Source: Alloacidobacterium sp035547425
GTDB taxonomy: Bacteria > Acidobacteriota > Terriglobia > Terriglobales > Acidobacteriaceae
Reading direction: 5' to 3'
NCBI GenBank assembly: GCA_035547425.1
Contig: DASZUU010000049.1
Location: 185,240-249,239, forward strand
DNA: 64,000 nucleotides
The notes beneath the pieces were generated by a model. The model did no database searches, was not told the origin of the DNA, and saw only the letters and a program-made list of their open reading frames with translations. A program made the translations under genes and the position numbers. Numbering within the stretch: position 1 is the stretch's first letter; each line of letters opens with the position of its first letter. Shown piece after piece: positions 52,827 to 60,801 of this stretch.

Positions 52827-52863
52827 ACCTCTCAAACAGCGGTTTTCCGCTCACATGAGAGGT
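52827..52863 (+). promoter_or_regulatory. Hairpin that masks the ribosome-binding site of the TonB-domain gene
   Basis: ACCTCTCA (52827-52834) pairs perfectly with TGAGAGGT (52856-52863), enclosing an inner hairpin AGCGG-TTTT-CCGCT (52838-52851). The right arm contains AGAGG, the Shine-Dalgarno of the gene starting at 52869, so folding would hide it. This could be an RNA thermometer, a ligand-controlled element or a terminator of the CYTH gene; there is a short CTTTT after it. The structure is read directly; the role is inferred. Confidence 0.5.
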
Positions 52864-52868
52864 CTTTT

Positions 52869-53225
52869 ATGCATTTGTTGCAATTTCGTAAATCTGCCTT
52901 TGCCGCCGGTTTCCAACACACCGCTATGCTGCTTCTTGCAGCTATTGCCTGTCTTCTTTTCGCTATGCCTGGACATGCCGAAGATCGCCACGTTGAGAAG
53001 CGTGTAGCGCCGGTGTATCCGGAGATTGCAAAGCGCATGCGCATCTCGGGAGTTGTGCACGTTGAGGCAACCGTGGCTGCCGATGGCAGCGTGACCGCGG
53101 TCAAGGCTACGACCGGCAATAAGATGTTGAGCCCGGCGGCAGAAGATGCGGTGAAGCATTGGAAATTCGTACCCGGCGACAGCCAGTCGACCGTAGGCAT
53201 CGATATCAACTTTGAAGTGAATTAA
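52869..53225 (+). CDS. Exported protein with TonB C-terminal domain
   Basis: 118 residues. The N-terminal hydrophobic signal segment (LLLAAIACLLFAMPGHAE) is cut near HAED. Then comes a compact TonB C-terminal domain: KRVAPVYPEIAKRMRISGVV, HVEATVAADGSVTAVKA and AVKHWKFVPGD. It lacks the proline-rich spacer of true TonB, so it is a stand-alone periplasmic TonB-CTD protein, common in Acidobacteria. The partner is unknown. Followed 30 bp later by a chemoreceptor gene. Confidence 0.8.
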   Translation: MHLLQFRKSAFAAGFQHTAMLLLAAIACLLFAMPGHAEDRHVEKRVAPVYPEIAKRMRISGVVHVEATVAADGSVTAVKATTGNKMLSPAAEDAVKHWKFVPGDSQSTVGIDINFEVN

Positions 53226-53255
53226 CGATTCCGGAATCCCCCAAGGAAAACGATC

Positions 53256-54983
53256 ATGTCATTTACGCAGTCGCGTCTGACCAATAAACTTCGTCTCAGC
53301 ACCGGCGTGCTGGTGCTGAGCATCCTGCTCGGCTCTTCTGCCGCATATCTCAAGATGCGGCAGGCCAGCGAGCTATCCGCCAGTGTAGCCAGTGAGCAGA
53401 TACCGGCATTAACATCGGTGCGCAATCTGCGTGTTGCCGTGCTCGATTCCTCGAATGCCCTGAAAGCGTACATGCTCTTCGGCATCGATCCGAATATGGC
53501 CAGCCGCTACCGCGCCGTCCTCGATAAAAGCAAAACCGAATCTGCACAGGCTGTTACTGAAATTCAGAATAATCGTCATGTGCTCGACAGCCTGGCAGGC
53601 TCCGCTCAGGTGGATACGATGTTGAACGAGTATCGTGCCTTTGAGCAGGGTCAGGAACGCGTGGCCGTGATGGCCATCGGGCAGGGAAGCGATGCCACCA
53701 GCAAGGCTTATGATCTTCTGCAGGGCGAGGTTTCAGATCACGAGCTCAACTTCAAGAAGGCCGCGTCGTCAGTCATCAATGCGACGATGGTGGCCACGAA
53801 TCACAACCTCAGTGAAACCGTGCATGTAATTCGCGTGGAAGCGATCTACCTGTGGATTTCCATCATCTTCGGCGGCATCGTCGGCACATTGCTGGCTGAG
53901 TTCACCATCCGTCGCGTTGTCCGGTCTGTGGTGCTCGTTGCCAATCTCGCGCAGCAGATCGCCGAGGGCAATCTGACAGGCGAAGCCCTGCACATGGACT
54001 CGAATGATGAAGTGGGCAGCCTGGCCAGCTCCGTCAACCGCATGCAGGAAAATCTGCGCGAAATGATCGGCACCATGAGGGAAATCTCCAACACTGTCAA
54101 CGGCGACGCGGAGAAGCTGGCGCATTCCGCGGCAGAATCCTTCCGCCGCATGAAAGAACAGAGCCTGCAAACACAGCAGGCGGCGACGGCCATGCAGGAG
54201 ATGTCCATCAGCATCTCGGAAGTTTCCCGCCACGCCCAGAATGCCGCGGAAAATGCGAAAGAAGCGTCAAAGACCGCGCGCACCGGCGGCTCCACGGTGG
54301 AACAGATGCTTGTCAGCATGCAGTCCATTGCTGACTCGGTACGCAATACCGCTTCTACCGTGCAGCGTCTCGGCAAAGAATCCGAACAGATCATTCGCAT
54401 CGTCAACGTGATCGAAGAGATCGCGCAGAAGACCAATCTCCTTGCGCTGAATGCCGCTATCGAAGCGGCCCGCGCCGGAGAACAGGGACGCGGCTTTGCC
54501 GTCGTTGCTGGTGAGGTGCGCCGCCTTGCGGAAAGCACGCGCAATGCTACCAGCGAGATTGCGCAGATGATCGAAGGTATCCAGGTGCACACCCGCTCCG
54601 CTGTGGAAGCAATGGAAACAGGCACCGGCATCGTGAATGAAGGCGTGGAAACCACCACTCGCGCCGGAGAAGCTCTGCAACGCATCATTCACATGGCCGA
54701 TCAGGTCGACAGCATGATTGCGCAGATTGCCGCCGCTGCCATGCAGCAATCGGAGGCTGCGCGCCAGTCAAGCGCAAACGTGGATATCATTAACCGGCTT
54801 GGGGAAGAGAATGCAGCGCAGATTCCCGAAAGCAATGCCATCGTGAACTCGGTGCAGACCGGCGCAAGACGGCTGCAGGAGCACATCGCCAATTTCAAGC
54901 TTGAAGAAAGCAGAATTGGGATGCGCAAAAGTGCTCCAGTGCAAGGGCTCTCTATCCATCCCGCTCCCGCTTACGGCGACTGA
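53256..54983 (+). CDS. Methyl-accepting chemotaxis protein with periplasmic four-helix-type sensor
   Basis: 575 residues. TM1 is at about residues 15-32, a periplasmic helical ligand region runs to about 190, and TM2 is YLWISIIFGGIVGTLLAEFT. A HAMP domain (VVLVANLAQQIAEGNLTGEA) and a long cytoplasmic coiled coil follow. The kinase-contact hairpin is IEEIAQKTNLLALNAAIEAA, then RAGEQGRGFAVVAGEVRRLA. It links a periplasmic stimulus to CheA/CheW. No CheR-binding pentapeptide is seen at the C-terminus. The sensor resembles the 4HB_MCP class. No che genes are adjacent. Confidence 0.92.
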   Translation: MSFTQSRLTNKLRLSTGVLVLSILLGSSAAYLKMRQASELSASVASEQIPALTSVRNLRVAVLDSSNALKAYMLFGIDPNMASRYRAVLDKSKTESAQAVTEIQNNRHVLDSLAGSAQVDTMLNEYRAFEQGQERVAVMAIGQGSDATSKAYDLLQGEVSDHELNFKKAASSVINATMVATNHNLSETVHVIRVEAIYLWISIIFGGIVGTLLAEFTIRRVVRSVVLVANLAQQIAEGNLTGEALHMDSNDEVGSLASSVNRMQENLREMIGTMREISNTVNGDAEKLAHSAAESFRRMKEQSLQTQQAATAMQEMSISISEVSRHAQNAAENAKEASKTARTGGSTVEQMLVSMQSIADSVRNTASTVQRLGKESEQIIRIVNVIEEIAQKTNLLALNAAIEAARAGEQGRGFAVVAGEVRRLAESTRNATSEIAQMIEGIQVHTRSAVEAMETGTGIVNEGVETTTRAGEALQRIIHMADQVDSMIAQIAAAAMQQSEAARQSSANVDIINRLGEENAAQIPESNAIVNSVQTGARRLQEHIANFKLEESRIGMRKSAPVQGLSIHPAPAYGD

Positions 54984-55003
54984 TGCCGCTGATCGACAAC
55001 CTG

Positions 55004-55037
55004 AAGCAGGGCTAACCGGCCCTGCTTTCTTATTTTG
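55004..55037 (+). terminator. Intrinsic terminator after the chemoreceptor gene
   Basis: AAGCAGGGC (55004-55012) pairs with GCCCTGCTT (55019-55027) around a 6-nt loop and is followed by TCTTATTTTG. It lies about 20 bp after the stop codon. Confidence 0.85.
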
Positions 55038-55257
55038 TCGACGTGATATAACTTTCCTATACTTCATGCTTCTTCGGCGCCATCCCGCTTTGCTCTGTTC
55101 TTGTTTCGGCTGTTGACCCCATTTGCGGGGGCCCGGCCTTCGGGAAATACTCCAGTTCTCTATATCTAAATTTTAGAAAGCAAGCCACACACGATAGCTT
55201 CCAGCTTTGCGTGTATCTGCAATGGAAACTATCTTGGAATGCATTGAGAGGCACGGA

Positions 55258-56718
55258 ATGTCACAAGACAATCAGCCATTTATAAGAGCAGCAACACGGC
55301 GCGAATTCCTGCAAGGCTCACTAGCTGTCGCCGGAACATTGTTGGCGCCACAGGCGCAGGCGGAAGCGAAACAAAAGCAGCCGAATCTGGTTTTCTTTTT
55401 CGGTGAAGGCCAGCGTGCCGATGCGCTTTCGATTGCGGGACATCCAATTCTGAAAACGCCGAATCACGATCGCATCGGAGCTGAAGGTATTCGCTTCCGC
55501 AATGCTTTCTGCACCAATGCTCTTTGCGCTCCTGCGCGAGCCACCGCTCTCACCGGCCTGTATTCCCGTTCGAACACAGCTCTCTCAAACGAACACGAAA
55601 ACGTGCCTTTGCCGTCGGATATCCCACTCTTCACCGACATTCTTCATCAGGCGGGGTATGAGGTCGCAATTCTCGGCAAGGTGCACGTTCGCAATGGTGT
55701 CGAGGAGCGTTACTGGGATTACTATTTTGGGCACAACAACCCCGGCAACAACTACGCAAATCCCTTCTTCAAAGAAGGCCGCAAAGGCAGGATCGGCCCG
55801 GAGAAACAATTCCAAAATGTTTATCCCGACGATCTCACGGTAGACCGCGCTCTCGCATGGCTCGAAGAAGATCGCGGAGACAAGCCTTTCTGTCTGCTCG
55901 TATGGTTTGTCGCGCCGCACGAACCGTTCTTCCGCGCGCGGCGCCATTTCGATCTCTATCGAGAAACCGTCATTCCCAAGCCTGCAACCTTCGATGATGA
56001 CCTGAAAGGCTATCCCGGCAAGCCGAAAAGCTTCGTCGCAGCCGAAAACAAGCTGGGCACCACGCCAACGCACGAGGCCTGCGGCTCGCTCGAAGGCTTG
56101 GTCAAGGATTATTACGCCGGCCTGGTGGCTGTCGATGAAAACATCGGACGTATCCTCAGCTACCTCGAAAAGAAAAATATCCTCGACGATACGGCCATCG
56201 TGCAGAGCTCCGATCACGGATTTTTCCTCGGCGAATGGCGCCTCTTCGACAAACGCTTGATGCACGAGCCGTCCATTCGCGTTCCGCTCATGGTGCGCTA
56301 TCCAAAGCGCATACCTGCCGGAACCGTGCGCGATGAAATGGTGCTCGACATCGATCTTGCGCCCACATTTCTTGATCTTGCAGGAGTTTCCACCCCCGCG
56401 CATATGCAAGGGAAGAGCGTGCTCCCGCTGGCCAAAGCTCCCGATCCGGAGTTCCGCAAGGAGTGGTATTACGAATATTTTGAGTGGCCGAACCCGGAAG
56501 CTGTGCGTCCGCATCGCGGCATCCGCACCGAGCGATATAAGCTGATCCACTACGTCATGGAGCCGCAGGAGTTCGAGCTATACGACCTTGTCAACGATCC
56601 CGGCGAAACGCAAAACCTCTACGGCCAGCCGCAGCACCACGCCTTGCAGCAGCAACTCTGGACGCGCATGGAGCAGCTACAGGCGCAAGTGCCGGAGCGC
56701 AAAGCCGGCACCGCATAG
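55258..56718 (+). CDS. Tat-exported sulfatase-family hydrolase
   Basis: 486 residues from ATG 55258 (GAGAGG 8 nt upstream). A Tat signal (ATRREFLQGSLAVAG) precedes the mature start. The formylglycine motif is C90 in NALCAPARATALTG (CxPxR), needing an FGE-type maturase. VQSSDHGFFLGEWRLFDKR holds the DHG metal/catalytic pair. Unusually, the usual LTDDQR metal motif reads FFFGEGQRADALS, so the DD pair is replaced by GEG. It may hydrolyse sulfate esters of polysaccharides or glycolipids, or a related phosphonate; the substrate is unknown. Confidence 0.82.
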   Translation: MSQDNQPFIRAATRREFLQGSLAVAGTLLAPQAQAEAKQKQPNLVFFFGEGQRADALSIAGHPILKTPNHDRIGAEGIRFRNAFCTNALCAPARATALTGLYSRSNTALSNEHENVPLPSDIPLFTDILHQAGYEVAILGKVHVRNGVEERYWDYYFGHNNPGNNYANPFFKEGRKGRIGPEKQFQNVYPDDLTVDRALAWLEEDRGDKPFCLLVWFVAPHEPFFRARRHFDLYRETVIPKPATFDDDLKGYPGKPKSFVAAENKLGTTPTHEACGSLEGLVKDYYAGLVAVDENIGRILSYLEKKNILDDTAIVQSSDHGFFLGEWRLFDKRLMHEPSIRVPLMVRYPKRIPAGTVRDEMVLDIDLAPTFLDLAGVSTPAHMQGKSVLPLAKAPDPEFRKEWYYEYFEWPNPEAVRPHRGIRTERYKLIHYVMEPQEFELYDLVNDPGETQNLYGQPQHHALQQQLWTRMEQLQAQVPERKAGTA

Positions 56719-56725
56719 CTGTGAA

Positions 56726-58813
56726 CTAAGGCAGCGCAAAGGCCACATAGACGCCGCCAGAAGGCGACTTGAGGTCTTTGCCTCCGCCTGCCGCTATCAC
56801 GACATATTGCTTGCCATTAATTTCATACGTAGCGGGCGTCGCATTTCCAGAAAAAGGCAATGTGGCCTGCCATAAAAGCTCGCCGGTAGCCTTATCGAAA
56901 GCGCGAATCTTTTTGTCATAGCTGGTGGCCGCAATAAAAAGCAGTCCACCGGCTGTTACCACCGGGCCGCCATAATTTTCCGAGCCGGTATTGGTCAGCC
57001 CTTTCGCAGCCAGCTCCGGATACTCTCCCAACGGAATCTTCCATGCATATTTTCCCGTGTTCAGATTGATGGCGCTGAGAGTTCCCCACGGTGGAGCGAC
57101 CGCCGGATATCCATCCGGATCGAGAAATTTTCTGTAGCCGGTGAATTGATACTTTTCTGTATCCGCAGTAGTTACATTTGCAAGCTCTTTACGATCGTTC
57201 CCGCTCCTGTTGCCATGCAATAAAAAATCCACCAGCGCATTCAGCTGTTCATCGGAGACGGCAGGGAAGCTCGGCATTCTGCCTTGTCCATGCTCGACAA
57301 CATTCTTGATCTGTTCCGCAGTGTGCGTTTTGCCGATATCGATCAGAGAGGGAAACGACGGTGGAGAGCCTGCGCGATTGGTGCCGTGGCAAACGCTGCA
57401 GTGCTGCTGGTAAATTGCTTCGCCCGCGCTCTGCGTGGGCTTGTTCGCGGCCATGCGGCTGAGCCACGCCATCTCATTCGCGTTCACGTAAAGGATGCCC
57501 GTTTCCGGATCGACCGCCGGACCGCCCCACTCCGCGCCTCCGTCATAGCCGGGAAAGACAATCGTGTCTTTATCCAGTCCCGCAGGTATAAATTGCCCCT
57601 CGCTGCGCACCTTGCGGAATTCGTTCACCGCCCACGCATGCGCTTCCGGCGTGCGGTTGGTCAGCATGTCTTCCGTCAGCATCTGCCGCGCATAAGGAGC
57701 AGGCACGGTTGGCAGCGTCTGCGTCTCCGACGTTACTTCGCCGGGAATCGTGCTGGCCGGATATTTCTTCGACTCCATAGGAAAGAGCGGCTTTCCACTC
57801 ACGCGATCGAACAGATACACCCATCCCTGTTTCGAAGTCTGAGCCACAGCATCGATTTTCCGTCCATGCTGCTCCACCGTGACAAGCGCTGGGGGCGAGG
57901 GAAAATCTCTGTCCCACAAATCATGCTTTACAGCCTGGAAATGCCAGAGCCGCTTGCCTGTTTCTGCGTCGAGCGCCAGCAGGGAATTTGCAAAAAGATC
58001 GTCGCCGATGCGGTCCGCCCCATAAAAATCGAAAGCCGCAGACCCGGTAGGCACATACACGATGCCGCGTTTAACATCGATGGCCATGCCCGCCCAGTTA
58101 TTGGCAGCTCCGCTGTGCTGCCACGCGTCTTTAGGCCACGTGTCGTAGCCAAACTCTCCCGGATGAGGAATCGTATGAAACGACCACCTCAGTTTGCCGC
58201 TGCGCACATCGTAGGCGCGAATATCGCCCGGAGGAGCCGGCAAATCCTCAGGTTCGCGTCCGCCAACAATAATCAGGTCTTTGTAAACAGCTCCCGGGCT
58301 GGTCATCACAATCGAAGCCGCCGCCGGATCGCGTCCCAGGCCATTGCGAAGATCGATCCGTCCATCTTCTCCAAATGTTGGGATCGGCTTGCCTGTCTTC
58401 GCATCCAGCGCATAGAGGAAATTCATGACTCCAGCGAGAATGCGGCCCTCTTTTCCATCGGACCAGTAAGCCAGCCCGCGCGCCGGCTGTGTGCCCTGCA
58501 CCCCGCTATCGAACTTCCAGAGCAGCTTTCCTGTAGATGCGTCGAGCGCAATCACCTTTTGTGAAGGCGTGTAGGAGTAAAGTGTCCCGCCAACCACAAT
58601 GGGGCTGGATTGAAATCCTCCCTTTTCGCCTGTGTCGAAGGTCCAGGCTACCTGCAGCTTCTTTACGTTTTTCCTGTTGATCTGCGTAAGAGGGGAGTAG
58701 TGGTCCTGCGCCGCCTGGCCCCCATAAACGGGCCATTCCGGTTGTTGAGCATTCTGGCCGTTGGCAAGCAGGACGCTTCCCGCAAGGAAAGTTGCAAATA
58801 CAAATTTTTTCAT
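56726..58813 (-). CDS. PQQ-dependent dehydrogenase with internal cytochrome c domain
   Basis: 695 residues with a signal peptide (LLANGQNAQQ). Eight-bladed propeller repeats are visible as W-docking motifs (TGKLLWKFDSGV, SGKLRWSFHTIPHPGE, TGKRLWHFQAVKHDLWDRD, TGKYAWKIPLGE, TGELLWQATLPF). A cytochrome c domain is inserted before the last blades: CSVCH (472-476) binds heme, with RMPSFP supplying the axial Met near 513. It oxidises an alcohol, sugar or aldehyde in the periplasm and passes electrons to the heme. The separate cytochrome c gene at 58979 is a plausible acceptor. Confidence 0.87.
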   Translation of the reverse strand: MKKFVFATFLAGSVLLANGQNAQQPEWPVYGGQAAQDHYSPLTQINRKNVKKLQVAWTFDTGEKGGFQSSPIVVGGTLYSYTPSQKVIALDASTGKLLWKFDSGVQGTQPARGLAYWSDGKEGRILAGVMNFLYALDAKTGKPIPTFGEDGRIDLRNGLGRDPAAASIVMTSPGAVYKDLIIVGGREPEDLPAPPGDIRAYDVRSGKLRWSFHTIPHPGEFGYDTWPKDAWQHSGAANNWAGMAIDVKRGIVYVPTGSAAFDFYGADRIGDDLFANSLLALDAETGKRLWHFQAVKHDLWDRDFPSPPALVTVEQHGRKIDAVAQTSKQGWVYLFDRVSGKPLFPMESKKYPASTIPGEVTSETQTLPTVPAPYARQMLTEDMLTNRTPEAHAWAVNEFRKVRSEGQFIPAGLDKDTIVFPGYDGGAEWGGPAVDPETGILYVNANEMAWLSRMAANKPTQSAGEAIYQQHCSVCHGTNRAGSPPSFPSLIDIGKTHTAEQIKNVVEHGQGRMPSFPAVSDEQLNALVDFLLHGNRSGNDRKELANVTTADTEKYQFTGYRKFLDPDGYPAVAPPWGTLSAINLNTGKYAWKIPLGEYPELAAKGLTNTGSENYGGPVVTAGGLLFIAATSYDKKIRAFDKATGELLWQATLPFSGNATPATYEINGKQYVVIAAGGGKDLKSPSGGVYVAFALP

Positions 58814-58978
58814 CAGGCAGTATCAGTGTGAATCGCAGTACCGCCAGTAGACAGTGGCCGTTTTTTCCATGTCAAGCACGGCTCCGGAAAAATCTCTTTT
58901 CAGAGACTTATTTGGGGAGTAGGATGCTTGGCGCATTCACATAGAAAGCTGTATCTGCTTCTGCCTGGAGGATAGGTC

Positions 58979-59386
58979 ATGTTCGTGCTTGGTCTGCTTT
59001 CCGTTCCCGTATTATTTGCTGCTTTTCTTCACCCTGCGCAGGAACAGGCTCCGGCAGCCGCTCCCGCCCCAACCGCCCCGGCTACGACGCAGGCGAATCC
59101 TGTAAAACCAACGCCGGAATCGCAAGCGCATGCCAAAAAAATATGGAGCTATGACTGCTCCATGTGCCACGGCGAGAAGGGCGATGGTAAAGGCGATGTT
59201 GCCGATTCCATGAAGCTCACAATGAGGGATTACACCAAGCCCGATTCACTGAAAGACCTGACTGACGGCCAGATGTTCGACATCATCAAGAACGGCAAAG
59301 GCCAAATGCCCGGCGAAGAAGGACGCGCCAAACCGGACGACATCTGGAACCTCATCATCTATATTCGCGATATGTCGAAGAAATAA
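58979..59386 (+). CDS. Exported c-type cytochrome
   Basis: 135 residues, GGAGG upstream of the ATG. The signal segment VLGLLSVPVLFAAFLHP is followed by a Pro/Ala-rich linker (about 25-45), then the heme motif CSMCH in WSYDCSMCHGEKGDGKGDVA and a C-terminal axial Met in GKGQMPGEEGRAKPDD. It carries one heme. It is divergent from the PQQ dehydrogenase and probably takes its electrons or feeds an oxidase. The low-complexity linker suggests it is anchored and flexible. Confidence 0.85.
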   Translation: MFVLGLLSVPVLFAAFLHPAQEQAPAAAPAPTAPATTQANPVKPTPESQAHAKKIWSYDCSMCHGEKGDGKGDVADSMKLTMRDYTKPDSLKDLTDGQMFDIIKNGKGQMPGEEGRAKPDDIWNLIIYIRDMSKK

Positions 59387-59458
59387 ATAGCTGGAACAGC
59401 AGCCTGAAAGGAACGGAAGAGCAATGCTTTAGCAGAGAGCTGGCAATCTGCTTTGTGA

Positions 59459-59534
59459 TGGTGAGCTCGCTGGGATTCGAACCCAGGACCCACGCCTTAA
59501 AAGGGCGTTGCTCTACCAGCTGAGCTACGAGCTC
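59459..59534 (-). tRNA. tRNA-Lys (anticodon TTT)
   Basis: 76 nt on the minus strand with encoded CCA at 59459-59461. Acceptor halves GAGCTCG/CGAGCTC pair perfectly. The D-arm has TAGCTCAGCTGGTAGAGC and the T-arm GGGTTCGAATCCC. The anticodon loop CTTTTAA places TTT at complement 59499-59501 (reads AAA/AAG). With 7181-7256 the window holds both lysine tRNA species. Confidence 0.95.
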
Positions 59535-59676
59535 ACGGGAAATCCCGCTACTTCAAAGTTATCATAGTTTGCCGATTTCCCAAGGCCGCTGCAGTGGAAG
59601 ATATCTGTTTTGAAGCTTCAAAATTTTACTCATTTCTCCTGCCTCAGTTCCTGCAGGATATCGATGAAACATAAAC

Positions 59677-60801
59677 TCAGCGCTTCTGCTTGCTCATCGG
59701 TACTACCTGCACGGTAGCATCGCGCACCTCTGCAAGAAACTTATTGATCACCGATCCGCGCAGCAGGATATCGAAACGCGACCGTGCCGACTGTCCAAAA
59801 ACTACATGCGAAATGTTTTCGCGTTTCGTAAATGCGATCAGCGCGTCAGATACATTTTTCTCTTTCAGCACAACTACCTTTGCTCCCAGGTCTCGCGCCA
59901 TGCGCTCATATTCTTCCAGCCGCCGGAACCCCTCGGGGTCATTCATGCGAAGATCTTTGCCCGGCACCTCGACATAAACTGCATACCAGTTCGTTGCCAG
60001 CCTTCCGGCAATGCGCGCCCCGGCGCGAATGATGCGCTCTGTCCCCGCGTGCGCAGAAATGCACACCATCACCTTTTCCGGCATCGGAGCCTGTTCCAGC
60101 CCCTGCGTGCGCCGATATTCTGAAGCAGCCGAGCCAACCTGCTCTGCAGTTGTGCGCAGGGCCAATTCGCGCAGCATATTCAAGTTGCCTTTGCGGAAAA
60201 AATTCGACAGCGCCTGCTCAACCTTCTCCGGCTTATAAATCTTTCCTTCCCGCAGCCGCGTCCGCAGCTCATCGATAGTCACATCCACCGTGACAACTTC
60301 ATTCGCCCGCTTCAAAAAGCTGTCTGGAACCGTCTCCCGTATCTGCGTGCCCGCCGAGCGGGAAACAGCATCGTTCAATGTCTCAAGGTGCTGGATATTG
60401 ATTGCGGTCATGACATTAATGCCCGCATCCAGCAGCTCCAATACGTCTTCGTATCGCTTGCGGTTGCGCGATCCCGGAACATTCGTATGAGCAAGCTCAT
60501 CCACAATGCAGGTATGTGGATGACGCTTTAAGAGCGCATCGATATCCATTTCGCGCATCGTGACGGAGCGGTACGTAACTTCTTTTTGTGGGATAATCTC
60601 GAGATCGCCGATGAGCGCCTCCGTATCTGCCCGCCCATGCGTTTCGATCAGTCCAATCACAACATCCACGCCCTGCTGCTTCAACAGATGCGCTTCTTCC
60701 AGCATTCTGTAAGTCTTGCCGACACCGGGCGCTGCGCCTAAATAGACGCGCAGCTTCGCGGGCTCAGCCGGAATCGACAATTCGTCTAAGAGCTCAGGCA
60801 T
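59677..60801 (-). CDS. KdpD N-terminal-domain / universal-stress protein, without kinase
   Basis: 374 residues. The N-terminal KdpD ATPase-like domain has Walker A GAAPGVGKT (22-30), then CIVDELAHTNVPGSRNRKRY (Walker B and the LAHTN block) and MTAINIQHLETLNDAV. From about residue 235 a USP domain follows (KVMVCISAHAGTERIIRAGA, ending ATVQVVPMSK). The four membrane helices and histidine kinase of full KdpD (about 900 residues) are missing. They are replaced by the separate kinase-like gene upstream, whose stop overlaps this ATG (ATGA). It probably senses K+ or c-di-AMP with that partner. No kdpABC is in the window. Confidence 0.85.
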   Translation of the reverse strand: MPELLDELSIPAEPAKLRVYLGAAPGVGKTYRMLEEAHLLKQQGVDVVIGLIETHGRADTEALIGDLEIIPQKEVTYRSVTMREMDIDALLKRHPHTCIVDELAHTNVPGSRNRKRYEDVLELLDAGINVMTAINIQHLETLNDAVSRSAGTQIRETVPDSFLKRANEVVTVDVTIDELRTRLREGKIYKPEKVEQALSNFFRKGNLNMLRELALRTTAEQVGSAASEYRRTQGLEQAPMPEKVMVCISAHAGTERIIRAGARIAGRLATNWYAVYVEVPGKDLRMNDPEGFRRLEEYERMARDLGAKVVVLKEKNVSDALIAFTKRENISHVVFGQSARSRFDILLRGSVINKFLAEVRDATVQVVPMSKQKR

